From Carallia brachiata (taxonomy: Eukaryota; Streptophyta; Magnoliopsida; Malpighiales; Rhizophoraceae): a stretch of 64,000 nt of DNA. Each line of letters begins with the position of its first letter. Position 1 is the first letter of the stretch. The position numbers and the translations under genes were made by a program. Below the pieces are notes generated by a model. The model was not told the DNA's origin. It did not search any database and was given only the letters and a program-made list of their open reading frames with translations. Below are positions 33,424 through 45,721 of this stretch, one piece after another. Where the stretch lies: assembly GCA_021464245.1 (NCBI GenBank), contig JADCRB010000021.1, positions 1,035,305 through 1,099,304 of the forward strand. The letters are read 5' to 3'.

Positions 33424-36400
33424 CTATTCATTTGAATCGTCACTGGATGGATACTCACTCTCAGTCACCATAATAATTCGGCTATCTTCAGTCTTGTCGT
33501 TCTCCAACTTTGTTTCCTTGTGATCCTTGTGAAGGACATTGCAGTTAATGGTGTGCCACACTGGTCTCTCTTCTTGGAATAGTCTGAACAGTTCAAATTA
33601 GATGGCAATGCATTACGAATATGAGCAAACATTGGAGCAAACCATTTAATGGTGGTAAAATTGCTTTCATTCCATTATTTGATCATTTTTTTTCTCTCTT
33701 ACCTGTTTTTCTTGTTTGAAGCAAGTGGGCAGATAAAGAGAATTTTTCATGAAAATAATTTAATATCAAGATCTTCTAATCAACCGGTCTTAAAAGTTAT
33801 AAATGCACGTAAAACATTGTGTTACAACACAATGTACAGAAGAATCGGAGTTCTCAGCAATGCCATATGTAAACAATGAAATCACCCTGGAAAACAGAGT
33901 GGATGAAGACCTGCTCCCATAAAACTTTTAAGACATTACTCATTATGCAGATTTTTCATCATTTTAAAAGATTGGTAGAGCTGCTGTCCAGGCAGAGCAA
34001 TCATTCACCTAGAATAATCAAAGCTAAAGAACCAACATCCTGAGATGAATTATTATAAAATGCAAAAATACTGCTTGAACTTAAGATGGCCCCATCAATG
34101 CTGTTTTCACACAAGAAACATGTTGACAATAGAGAAAAAGAAGCACTCATTATGGTTTATGCATTTCATTCCCTACACGGAAACTTCACAATTTGCCTCC
34201 CAGAAGTTGCAATAATTCGTCACATTTGATCTAGAATTTGTGCATTTTATCTCAGGGAGGTAGAAGGTGTGAGAGAGAGACTTACGGGTGCTTGCAAAGC
34301 ATTGGACACTGTATTGTAATCGCGTACTTGCAAGTGGACAACTCAGTGATAGAACTAATCATAGCTCTAGGCTCTGAGCACACAAACCTCACCTGGGCAT
34401 TAACACATGGAGTCATGGACGGTAGTAATGAGTATGGGACAACAGAAAATGGTAAAATTCAATGCCTGCAAAAGGGACATTTTCAGGCCATACCTCAGTT
34501 TCTCGGGGTTGATTAGTAAGATCACAGATGGTTCCATTAGTATATTGATGAGCATGGTACCTGCAGAGATAAAGTAGATATGATTAGCATAACCTTCCTT
34601 TTGCTTTTCTTTTTCTCAAGATGAAGATTATTCTAAAGACTATCCAAAAGTTATACCTTTGAGATGCATCTTTTGAGCGAGGGTCTTTTAGCGTAGAAAT
34701 GTCAGAAAGATTCTGATTAAAAGCAGCAGTAGCCTCTTCATCGTAGACACCCAAAACAAATTCCTGAACTACCTGTTACGAGAATTTCACTGGCTTGTAA
34801 GAAACTTCAGGTCTCAATATACACAGGCACATACAGATGCACATGCCTCCCAGTGCAGACAAACATATATATATATGTCTTTGTAATGAGGGTAATTGGA
34901 AATGAAAACAATCAATTCATCATATGATAATAACAAGTTTTTGTTCATACTGCTAAGTACAATCATTTAGAGGTCATATATGACCCCCGGTTAATTTAAA
35001 CATAGATTATTCTTATCATTGCTTTTAATTCCACTAAAATTAGCATACTTCCTCTTAAGCATAAAATGAAACAATAAAAATGGAACGGATGAATGTGAAG
35101 GTTATTCATACATGCTTAAATTGTTACCTTTTCATCTTCCATATGCAGTTGTCTTAACTTATTCTGATAGCAGAATTCATAGGACCACCAACCCTCTTGC
35201 TGCACAAGAATTACTAGCTTAAGAATTTAATTGATTACATATGAAATTGTTGTTTTAACTAGGACAACTCCAAGTTGGTTTCAACGGACAGAAAATAACC
35301 CTTATAAAGCATCGGTCCTTCAACACTTCGAGTAGGTCGTCTGGTGTTTTCAGTTTAACCCGCTTTTCGCTTTCGACAATCATGCTGCTCATATTCAGAT
35401 GATTGACTGGCTTTCCGCTCTTGGCTCTCTCCACTTTAGGCAAGAAACATAAAAACTTCTCTCCATTCTTGTTGGGCATCACAACAGACTCCTGATCATC
35501 ATCCTGCAAAGATCTTGACATCAGTGCACAGCATTCAAACAAATTTATATTTGTTTTACACAAACCATTCAAAATCACTCCTCATCCAGCAAGATCTCTA
35601 CTTGAACTTTTTCAAACAATGATGAGAAAGCAATACTGTTTTGGAGCCCAAGGTCCCAGCAATGTTGGCCTCACAAAGCTATCCAACAGCCTGCAGTACA
35701 GCAGTAAACTCACCCCACTAGTGAAAAAATAGGCATGATTTCCAAAGGCCTTCGTCAGATATTACATTATTTTAACAACAACACAGTCTTCATCTTTATT
35801 ATACGTAATTAGGGGTGGAAACAGATTGCATGTTCATAGCTTACTCACAGGATGATAAGGTGAGTCTTCTGGGTGGAATTCAATCTTATACTTTGGTTCA
35901 CGAGAGCTGCGACTGAATGTACCTCCTGTTATTTGAAAAGAAAAAAGCCGAATGAGTCAGAAAGTAAATAAAGTATTTATAAACAACAATTTAACATGTA
36001 GGCAAACTATTAACTTTGGACCCAAGCATATATAATTGCTTGAACTAAAGGCTAAACAAAAACATGGCAAAGAACTTGTTGAGAAACAGATACGATAATG
36101 GCACAAATAAACAACATCAAAATCAAAATAATAGAGTCAATCCCATTACTATCAGTTTCGTCGGCTTAGACATTAAACCCTAAATCTGAGAATTCGATAA
36201 AGCTTTACAAGTATTCAAATTCAAATACATATCAAACACTTGGTAAAAAGCACACGCCACCAAACAAATTTTGGGCATTGACCCAGAAAAACAACTGTTC
36301 CATTTAATCCAAATTAAGCTCGCATGGATCGCCCCAACGCAACAAACAGACCCATCTAATGTGAAACCAAAACAACGAAAAGGTACAAACTTGATGATGA

Positions 36401-36502
36401 AAGTGAGAGCAAAGACATACCCACAGGAGCTGCAAAGATCTGATCACCTAAACCCTTGTTGCAGATGGTCAAGAAAACCAGAACAAGCCACAAAGATTTC
36501 AT
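33424..36502 (-). CDS. OS9: OS9 ER lectin (ERAD), 8 exons, 294 aa
   Basis: Plant OS-9/EBS6-type lectin that recognises trimmed mannose glycans on misfolded glycoproteins in the ER lumen and hands them to the HRD1 complex. Exons on the minus strand: 36421-36502, 35849-35925, 35300-35503, 35128-35199, 34657-34772, 34494-34560, 34286-34392 and 33424-33583. All are GT-AG and in phase. A signal peptide (MKSLWLVLVFLTICNKGLG) is followed by the family motif GGTFSRSSREPKYKIEF. The MRH domain starts at the double-Trp motif (QEGWWSYEFCYQ). It continues through TNGTICDLT to PRAMISSITELSTCKYAI, giving the Q, R, E and Y residues that bind mannose in the family. The C-terminus is acidic (SEYPSSDDSNE) without an HDEL-type signal. 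Length is normal (Arabidopsis protein about 280 aa). Intact. Confidence 0.93.
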
Positions 36503-39227
36503 CTTTCCTTCTTCTTTTTACGTGGGGTTCTCTCAGTTGTCTCTCTTCTTTTCTTTTTTTCTTTTATATATGTTTTTGTTTATTTGTTAGCAATATGAAA
36601 TAAAAGGATTAATGGAACAAAAGAAAATAAAAGAAACTTGTGAAGAACAAAGAAAGAAGCAGAGCTTCTCCGCGATCGTGCGTTCTTGGTCTCTCCTAGG
36701 TTGTCAGTCCTCCACGTTTCTCGACAAATAAGATTCTGCCACGTCTCCGAAAGCATTAGTCTTTGAATTGCATGGGCCGATCTGCCTTCCAGCCCATGTG
36801 TTTCAGGCTGGAGCGAAAATGAAAAAGAAGGGCTCAATTTTGGGCTTTCAGACACACAACAGCAGCATCACTGGCCTCCAACCCTCACCCCTCCTTCACA
36901 TGATTATTTTGTTATTTCTTTAAGTAATGATAATATTTTAAGAATTATATTACAAAATATTTTAAAATTTATAATTATAAAAAAATTTATTAATTTTTTT
37001 AATACCGTTAAATTAAAAACGGGAAAAAAATTGATAACTTTTTTATAATTAAAAATTTTAAAATGTTTCATAATACAAATTTTGAAATAGTTGTCATTAC
37101 TCTATTTCTTCTGTTATGAATAATTAATTATAGTAAAAGTATAGAATTTGGCAATCACAGCAAGACAAGCAGTTTATCATTATCACTACGATAAGTGTCA
37201 AGTGAAAGTGCAGTGATGCATGCAACTAAGGCTTCTTAACAAACCGGTAGACTTGAACTTTGTTCCTACGTAACTCGATCAATTCGATCAAATATTTGCC
37301 ATCTATTTTTCTTGTTTAACCCTTTGACAACGTGAAAAAACCAAAAGCTCAACCCTCCCTCTCTATCTATCCAAAGGATGGAAGGGCAGAGCCTCTGGTG
37401 TCCCCTCCAGTCAAGAATTGGGGCGATCAAACATGAGTGATTCTTTTCTTCAGTCCACACAACTAAATTATTTAAATTACAATAATCTACTAAATAGGTA
37501 ACGTAGATCATTAGTATTATCTTTTTTATCAAATAGTCTTACAATGTTTATCTCTTTAAATACATTTACATAATTAGTATAATAGTAGAGTCAGAAAGAA
37601 TCGTGATATTCACTCTAAAAGAATATTATTATTCATAATAGAGAAGTAAAGTTTAGGAATCTTAAAAAAAAAAAAAAGAGAGTTAAATTTAACTTTATTC
37701 AAATTGCAAACTCTTACTTAAAGATAGAAATCCATACCCGAAAATATACCTTAACCTGCAATTTGTGCCATCTAGTCGTAAATAAATTTATGCTTTTGCA
37801 TCCCATTAATTAATACTTGAATTCAATGAAAGAAAAAACACAAGAAAATAGACTGCAATTAAGGGTCGGAGTAGCAGTTTTATTTATGTTTTTGGCTTTT
37901 AAAAGACTGTTCTTAGAGTATGTAATGCAAGTTCAACGGTTAAAAATTTAATTTTTGATATATTTTATCTTACGTTCAAATCACACTGACTATATTCGAG
38001 TTTAAATCTTACTGATCACTATTAGAGTCATTTATTGATAAATAACATGTCGAGTTTATTGTAAATCCCTTAAACACTCTAAATAGAGACACTCTTTTTA
38101 CATCTAAATTGTTTTAATCATAAAAAGAATATATATATATATATATATATATACCTGGGATATACTTGTTATTATAATACTTATTTTTTAATTTTTTTCG
38201 TTTAAATAAAAAAGCTTAAGATATGATCGTCTCGAATCATAATATAAAGCATGTCGCATTGTCCAAATTTTTTTTAAGAGAAAACTAATTTGGATTATTC
38301 TTTGCTCTATTTACCGACAAAGAAAGAATTATTGTTTGGTGCCAAATTACATGTCTGTTTTCGGTTGCATTGCATCCAAAACGTAAAAAAAAAAAAAAAA
38401 AAAAAAAAAACAAACTGCAGAGAGAGAGAAAGACAGACCGCCATGATGCCTTGTGCATGAAATTGACGAAAAATCTGGGACCTAATCATCAACTTTTTAT
38501 ATTGATGAAGAGCTTCAAAAACACTGGCTTGTTAGATGGTTTTTGTTTTAATTGTCTGGAGTTAACGTTAGAGCGGGAAAAATCTCCAAGACATTGCATC
38601 AGAGCAAAGACATTGGTCGGTTTTCCTTCCATTTCTCATTTTCTTGCAAAGGTTTCTCCCCGGTACAATCCTTTCAAGAGAATTCTTGCAGGTTTTCAGA
38701 CAAAAATCTTACCTTTGGTTCTGTAAAGCCTATATATCTTCTGGTCACAATCTTTAGCTGAAGTTGGGGGATTGTTTTTTTCCTCTCTGAATTGGGATTT
38801 GTCTTTTTTTGGGGGGGAAATCAATAGCAAGTCCCAATTCAGAGAGGGAGAAAAAAAAAGTTTGTTCCTTTTCTTCGCGTTTAGGCGGCGTTTTTTGTTT
38901 TTTCTTTTTCGTAATTCCGGTGCACCAATTGGAGGTTGGTTTGCAGAGAATTGGATGTTTACGTAGATTTAGTTAATGGGCTATTTTTGCACCAGAACAT
39001 GATTTGTTTGACGTGCGTTTGCATGGGGTTTTTCATGTTGTTCCTTTCCTTTGGAGGCTTGTGGAGGATTTGAGGTAGAGTAAATGCTCAAAAACTAGTG
39101 CTTTGGAGTTCTGCCATCTAAATAGTTGCCTGTGTGGGAAAAAAATTGGAGTTTCAGGCATTTGCTGGAATAGAATTGGATGGTTATTTATTGGGTTGTT
39201 ATTGTCCTTTTGATTGTTGGGATCAAG
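36503..39227. other. Intergenic region between OS9 and PHOX-like genes
   Basis: The first 300-400 bp should be the OS9 promoter (minus strand), containing several TGGGC/GCCCA motifs at 36770-36845. The last 500-800 bp before 39228 should be the PHOX-like promoter and leader. Between them are AT-rich DNA, an (AT)n run at about 38129-38152 and a poly(A) run at 38384-38410. A possible SINE-like piece lies near 37915-38060 (TTACGTTCAAATC). No gene recognised. Confidence 0.45.
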
Positions 39228-41350
39228 ATGGGGAAGCAAAGAAGAGACAAGAATATTGAACAGGCAGGTGGACAATTGAATGATGGTAATATGAAGCATA
39301 ATGGAGTTGGGAATAATAGTCCCAAAGCAAATGATGGTGACACAGAAGCCTTCATTTCCATGTCTCGAGAGTTGAAAGAGGAAGGGAACAAGCTGTTTCA
39401 GAAGAGGGACCATGAAGGTGCTTTGCTGAATTACGAGAAAGCCATCAAATTGCTTCCTAGGAATCATGTAGATGTATCTCAGCTAAGGAGCAATATGGCT
39501 GCTTGCTATATGCAGATGGGTCTAAGCGAATACCCCAAGGCAGTCCATGAGTGTAATTTGGCACTAGAGGTCACACCAAATTGTATTAAAGCACTAATAA
39601 AGAGGGCAAGGTGTTATGAGGCTTTAAATAAGCTGGATTTGGCTCTCAGAGATGTTAGTATGGTTTTATCAATAGAGCCAAAAAATATCATGGCATTAGA
39701 GATTTCAGAAAGTGTGACTGAGGCATTGGAGGAGAAGGGACTAAGAGTAAATGATTCGGTGGTTGAACTTCCTCCGGATTATGTTGAACCTCATTGTGCC
39801 TCGCCTGTGCCAAAAGTCAAAAAGAAGAAAATGAAGAAGGAGAAGAGCAGAAAGATGGATGAGAAGAAAGTCGAGGATGAAGTTGAAAAGAAGGTTGATC
39901 GCCAAAGTGAAGAGGAGAAGGCTGAGGCTAAGATGGTTGTAAAGAAGAGGATTAGTAGAAAGGAAGAAGAATCAAAGAAGAATGTAAAATTGGTGTTTGG
40001 AGAGGACATAAGAGGGGCTCAGTTGCCTCTTAATTGCAGCCTCCTCCAACTAAGGGAAGTAATGCAGGATCGATTTCCCAGGCTAGGTGAGGTTCTTATT
40101 AAGTATAGGGACCAAGAAGGTGATCTGGTCACAATAACCACTGAAGAAGAACTGAGAAAGGCTGAAGCATCTGCAGAATCTCATGAGTTTTTCAGGCTGT
40201 ATCTGTCTGAAATCGATTGTCGGCACAAAAGGGAGGCACAAGATGGGTGTCATTATATTGATGAATGGATAGTAGAGTTTGCTAAGCTGTTCAAGAACCA
40301 TGTAGGGCTCGATTCTGATTCATATTTGGGTCTTCATCAACTTGGCATGAAAGTCTATTCTGAGGCTATAGAGGAGGCAGTTACAAGTGAAGAAGCACAA
40401 AGGCTGTTTGACATGGCAGCTAGGAAATTCCAAGAGATGGCAGCTTTGGCGTTGTTCAACTGGGGAAATGTTCACATGTCCAGGGCTAGGAAGAAGATTT
40501 TCTTTGCAGAAGATGCTTCTAAAGAGTCAGTAATTGAACAGGTCAAAATTGGTTATGATTGGGCACAAAAGGAATATATAAAAGCAGGAAAGAAGTATGA
40601 AGAAGCATTGAGGCTCAAACCTGATTTCTATGAAGGTCACCTGGCTCTGGGCCGGCTTCAGTTTGAGCAGGCAAAACTTTTATGGTGTTACGGTATTGGC
40701 AATAATGCTGGGATGCAAACTTGGCCTTCTTTAAACGTTGTACAACTCTACAACAGTTCTGAGGACAACATGGAAAGAGGCATGGAAATGTGGGAAGCAT
40801 GCGAAGCACAGCGTGAATTTTCCAAGACGAAGGTTAAACCAGAGATGAGAAAAATGGACTTGGATGGTCTATTTAAAGATATATCACCCGAGGAAGAAGC
40901 TGAGCAGGTTAAGAATTTGAGATCCCAGATGAATCTTCTATGGGGAACCATGCTCTATGAGCGATCAAATATGGAATTCAAATTGGGTCTACCAATCTGG
41001 CAAGAATGTTTGGAAGTCGCGCTTGAGAAGTTTGAGCTTGCTGGAGCTTCTCCAACTAACATAGCGGTCCTGACTAAGAACCACATCTCAAATAATAATA
41101 CACTGGAAGGTAATAACCATGCAGAAATTTTGAATTGACTAGAAATAGTTCTTGAGATGCTGACAGTCATATCTGATCGAAATCACTAATCCAAAATGCA
41201 GGCTTAGGATTTCAAATTGATGAGATTGTACAGGCATGGAATGAGATGTATGAAGCCAAAAAGTGGCTGAGTGGGATTCGCTCATTCCGGCTAGAGCCAT
41301 TACTTCGAAGGCGAGCTTCAAGGATTTATGATGCATTGGAGCTTGTATGA
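39228..41350 (+). CDS. PHOX-type TPR and PB1 domain co-chaperone, 2 exons, 676 aa
   Basis: Member of the plant PHOX/CLMP1 family, TPR proteins with a central PB1 domain, proposed to act as Hsp90/Hsp70 co-chaperones or in organelle distribution. Exons 39228-41109 and 41202-41350 join in phase (GAA G|GC). N-terminal TPRs (about residues 45-155) begin [21 protein letters not shown] Lys/Glu-rich linker ([18 protein letters not shown]) follows. The PB1 domain (about 253-330) has [18 protein letters not shown] and the acidic [20 protein letters not shown]-terminal TPR-like helices include [20 protein letters not shown]. Exon 2 ends [20 protein letters not shown]. The ATG at 39228 (MGKQRRDK) fits the family. 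An in-frame ATG at 39180 would add 16 hydrophobic residues not typical of it. The first-exon frame reads through the donor for 10 codons if intron 1 is retained. Confidence 0.92.
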
Positions 41351-42242
41351 GCTGGGAGAAGTGTCTCGAAACTCTATGTTGAATTGACATGCTCTCATAT
41401 TGTCAGTAATTCTGTGATAAATCTTTACCTTTCTTTGTTCCTTGTTAGTCCATATTGTAGATCAGACCCTTTCAACTGCATTTGCAGTACCTTTTCAATG
41501 TTGTGGTCTTGTTCACTGGCAGTCTAACATTGTCATTTAGAAAACTTCTAAAATTCTGTATGAATCCAATATCTAGGTAGGGATTATTTTTGTTTGGGCT
41601 GTAATCAGGACATGGCTAACCTCAAATTCACGACTGTCAATGGTTCTTGAAGGGCGCACTTTCATCATAGCTGACAAATGAATCGATCAGATAGGAGCAA
41701 ATTAACAGTTTTGCCTTTGGCTTTTACTCCATCCTATCCTGTTTGATGTGACTTTGGCCGCATGTTCCACAGGTTCTTGCTTCATGCATTTTGTTTTCAG
41801 TTAGAGCTGCAGCTCTGGAGTTGTATACTGTGTGCAACTTTGTCAAATACAGGCTCTTTCATTTGTATTTTCAAGGATGAGGGAGTCAGATTATGCGGCA
41901 GAAAATTTATGGAGCTATACCGTGGGCAAATGCTGATAGAAATTGGAGTTCCTTCCTTCCTTCTGTATACATGGGGATCAGACATAGTGGCAGAAATCCT
42001 CTTTCTTGGTTGTTTCTGTATTCATTCTACTGTTTCCCAAACTTTCATTCTAACAGGCAGTTGGCTATTGTATTCTTCATTCGTTTGTGAACTAGCTGCA
42101 TTAATGCATTGCATGATGCATGCCATGTTCTGTTTCTCAAAAAACTTTTGCAACTGCTTATTCATGTGTTTCTAGCACAATAGGAAACTAGAGCATGCTT
42201 ATAATGGGTTTAACGCGCTTGCCACTTCTCCATAGAATACAC
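41351..42242. other. 3' flank of PHOX-like gene
   Basis: Contains its 3' UTR. The 137-codon frame at 41762-42175 has no homology signal and low hydrophobic complexity. I regard it as UTR or chance. Confidence 0.45.
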
Positions 42243-43318
42243 TGGGTTGAGCTTCCATGCCCTTATCTGCAATGCATTTGCAGAATCTGATTACAAGAGA
42301 CTGAAGTTTTGTTAAGCCTGGGGAAAAAAGGAAAGATAAAGAGTCGGCCATTGATGGTCAAAGCCATTTCAACAGACAGTATGCTAGCTAAAACCTAAAA
42401 GATGATTTCATGAAGTCTATGTAACTGCTTAAAAGCTGCAATTGAAAAAAAAAATATAATCAAGCATATCTCAGAGCTCATGCCACCAAGATTTAATGCA
42501 CATTATGCATGCGTCAACCTACCTAGATGCTATATCCACTAATGTGACAGCAACATGCAATTGAAAAAATTTCTATCTGAATGAAAGAGTGATGCCAAAA
42601 AAGATGAAATAATGACCGACCTTTAGTGTTTAAGCAAAAGGAAAAATGTCGAGGGGAAAAATATTGAAGTACCCATGATGAGCTCCATCCAATGTTCACA
42701 AACCTGGTCACAATAATTGATGTCATGGCTTCAAGTTTTAACGAATCTTTGAGAAGGCCCAGTCCATTTTCTGTGATTTTCGTGATTTCCAAATCAGAAG
42801 GGTCTACAGAAAGTAAACATGAACCTTGAGAAGAGATGACATCCATCCAACTATCCTTCACTCAAGGATATTCACCAAAATGGACATCCTGTCAACAAAC
42901 AAATTGATACATAATATAGTCCCATCTTCTAAGAAAACTGAAAAGTAAATAAGCCATATCACTTCTAAGTGCCTCAGATTCAAAATTATCCAAGAGAAAA
43001 ACTACCTGAAGTGCACTATTTCTAAAGCTTCAAGGGAAGAATTAGTACGATGATGCAAGGTTACAAATTCATTGCATCTTTGCTGACTTATATCCCTTGG
43101 CAGAATAAAAACTTGATCGTCTCTGTCAACATCTTGTCAAAAAACTGCAAGGCTAAAAGTTGTGCAAATCCAATTAAAAAAAAAAACGAATTGCAAACAT
43201 GCAGGATAAAGAAAGTACCTCCACATGCATTATTCCCTGCAGGATGGGCAACTGCCCCCTTGCAGATGGTCTGCAACAGGTCGAGCAAATGATATTCCCA
43301 ACCATTTCGCACTTCCAC
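42243..43318 (-). pseudogene. LRR gene fragment B (At1g15740-like), degenerate
   Basis: Four exon relics in gene order on the minus strand. They are 43219-43318 (KWLGISFARPVADHLQGG, ending in a stop), 43006-43104 (LPRDISQQRCNEFV, SLEALEIVHF) and 42704-42880 (VKDSWMDVISSQGSCLLSV, then TENGLGLLKD). The last is 42243-42317 (KLQSLVIRFCKCIADKGMEA). They match successive N-terminal parts of the plant LRR protein typified by Arabidopsis At1g15740. Lesions: a stop in the segment before VKDSWMD (EYP-stop), a frameshift between exons, and a lost donor after the last exon (CCCAGTGTAT instead of CAGGTTATT). C-terminal exons are absent here. Confidence 0.7.
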
Positions 43319-44364
43319 TTTTGTCACACCTTCGAAGAGCAAATCACTCCCATTGAATCTCAACCTTTGCCAGTGATATGTTCATATCATCAAATGAAGA
43401 TAAGAATGGTCTTGTCTCTATCTTAAAACCAAAGCATAGGGCATTAATCATCAATCATACTGACAAAGAAAGGAATAACATCAACGAAGATTTTTAATTA
43501 AGAGAAAAAAGGCAGCATACCTGTCATCTGTACTGTAGCTCATATTGGAATGTGGCCTGCCAATACTAGCAGGGTTTCTAATGTGATTTAAATTTTATCA
43601 TCAAAAGAAACACAACATCTTTGATGTAAAATTGTATTGTCCACACTTCAATACTACCAAAAATTATGCCTTGTCACAACAAAAGTCCATGTTCAAAGTC
43701 AGACTACAAGGACACATAAATTGAATACACACACCAGAGAAATTAAGAAATGATAGATGGGCTTCCAGTAAAAATATAAGATATTTTGCTAACAAAACCG
43801 GACACTCAGATCACAATAATTATCACTAATCTTCTACTTGGGCAGAATTTGAAACTGTCAAATATAAATGATCCAACTGAACATCAAAGATAGGCATAAA
43901 ATCTGTAAACTAGCAATCCATTGCAAAACATGCGACAGCCACGTGGACACACCAAATATTATATCTTAGTACAAAATACATGGCAATCAACATTCAAAAG
44001 AGTGTCTAAATGCATTTCTGATGAACTTTCAGCCGAGTACTGAAGCATTCGTCAGATTATTCATTGATTATTGTCAGTCAAAGCTCCCACACCATAACAC
44101 CCATCCAGTTCTTTATAAAACAGAGGTCTGCTGCAAAAGCTAGAAACCAGCTTACTAGCCTCTACTGATCTTTTATATTCATTCGGAGATCAAAGCTATA
44201 ATCGAAAGAAATTGCAATACAAAGACTACAAATTCAACTGGTAATAATCATTTTGAGGAAAGTAGAACTGCAGATCCTTTATGTATCTCGTGTTTGTGAA
44301 AAGATAATGTGAAACAACTATTAGTCTTCAATAGAGTATAGTTACTCAATGGCAGCTGGTGTGC

Positions 44365-44411
<47 letters not shown>

Positions 44412-45646
44412 TAAATGCACTAAACATGCATTTGAAAGCCAAGCTCAACACATTTAAGTTTCCCGGACCTGCTGCATACAGTCAAAGCATGTTAGTCGGT
44501 ACACATTGGAACAGAAAATAGCAAACTCTATAGGTCATCACTTTGCCCCCCAATAAAGCTAGAGATAAAACTTGTCATTCTTACCTGAAAACTCATCATA
44601 TCCATCATCAGGTAGACCACATTTATTCAGGCTTTAGTACGCAAGATTAGAGCTGCAAAAAGCTATTTAGCTTTTACCATTGGCAATAACTAAAGGGCTC
44701 TAGCAGCTATATTTAATTCTAAACAGGGGAAAACCACAGTTAAAGAATATTTATCCCTTTCAGAGACCAATGGAGCAAACTAACCAAGCAAATTATGAGA
44801 AGCAACACTACTATGATGATCTAGACACCAAAGAACATAAGGGAACGAACAAGATATAGATTCCAAACTTGCAGTGTTGACACTGCAAGCTTCCAAGTTC
44901 GACATAAAAAGCTTGTGCAAACCTGCCACGCACAACAAAGTTGCAGCCACTCCAATTTTATAATTTGATAAGTTCTACAAATCTCAACATAGTAAGTTTT
45001 CCTGGTAAAAGAGCTTTTTGTGCACATGCAAATAGTTGAGAGAAAATGATTCATGAACATTTAGCCAATAATCATAAGCACTGTTTGATAATTGCCATTC
45101 TGTAGAAACCAAATCCCAAGCAACCAGAAAAACCAAAGAAGATTCAAGCAATGGCAATGACCGTTAAAACTGGAAAATTTAAAATTGAAAAAATGTAGAA
45201 AAAAAGTGGCTATTTTGGAAAAAGAAGAGAAATTGGACAAAAGACGAGTAAGCAAGTAACTCTGATTTTCTAAAGGGGAAGGTGCAAAGGAATTTAAGGA
45301 AAGAATACTTTATGGTTCACCAAAAGGAGAAAAATTCCTTTAGGTTCAATGACACACATGGAACACAGCCATTACATAAGCACAGAGATATAACATTTTG
45401 CTCAGTCCCTTCTGGTGAAAAGTTTGATTTTTTTTGTTACTTTCATCTAAATACAAAATCTTGTATGAATTAACTGAGAGACGCCAACTTACATTGGCAT
45501 GTATATACAGCCACTGAATCTAGGTTCATTATGTGTATATTCTGAGAGACACCAATCTACAGTCACCACATTGGCATGTGGAAAAAAACTAAGCGTACAA
45601 GTTCACACACATAACCAGCAAGACAAGAGAACTTAAAAGCAATAAC

Positions 45647-45721
45647 CTGAAAGAGTCTTCATGTCTGTATCTGTAACGCATTTGCAGCATCTGATACTAA
45701 GAGATTAAAGGTTTATTAAGC
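45647..45721 (-). pseudogene. Isolated LRR exon relic (third copy)
   Basis: The minus strand encodes SLSIRCCKCVTDTDMKTLS with a good donor (CAG|GTTATT). It is homologous to exon relics at 42243-42317 and 53898-53971. The acceptor is mutated (CCCACG where the other two have CCCAGG), and an in-frame TAA precedes SLSIR. Flanking intron-like sequence (to about 46340) is also shared with the other two copies. Confidence 0.65.

Noticed and set aside
41762..42175. 137-codon plus-strand frame downstream of the PHOX-like gene
   Set aside because: Starts in likely 3' UTR, has no recognisable domain and a Cys/Phe-rich composition expected from T-rich DNA.
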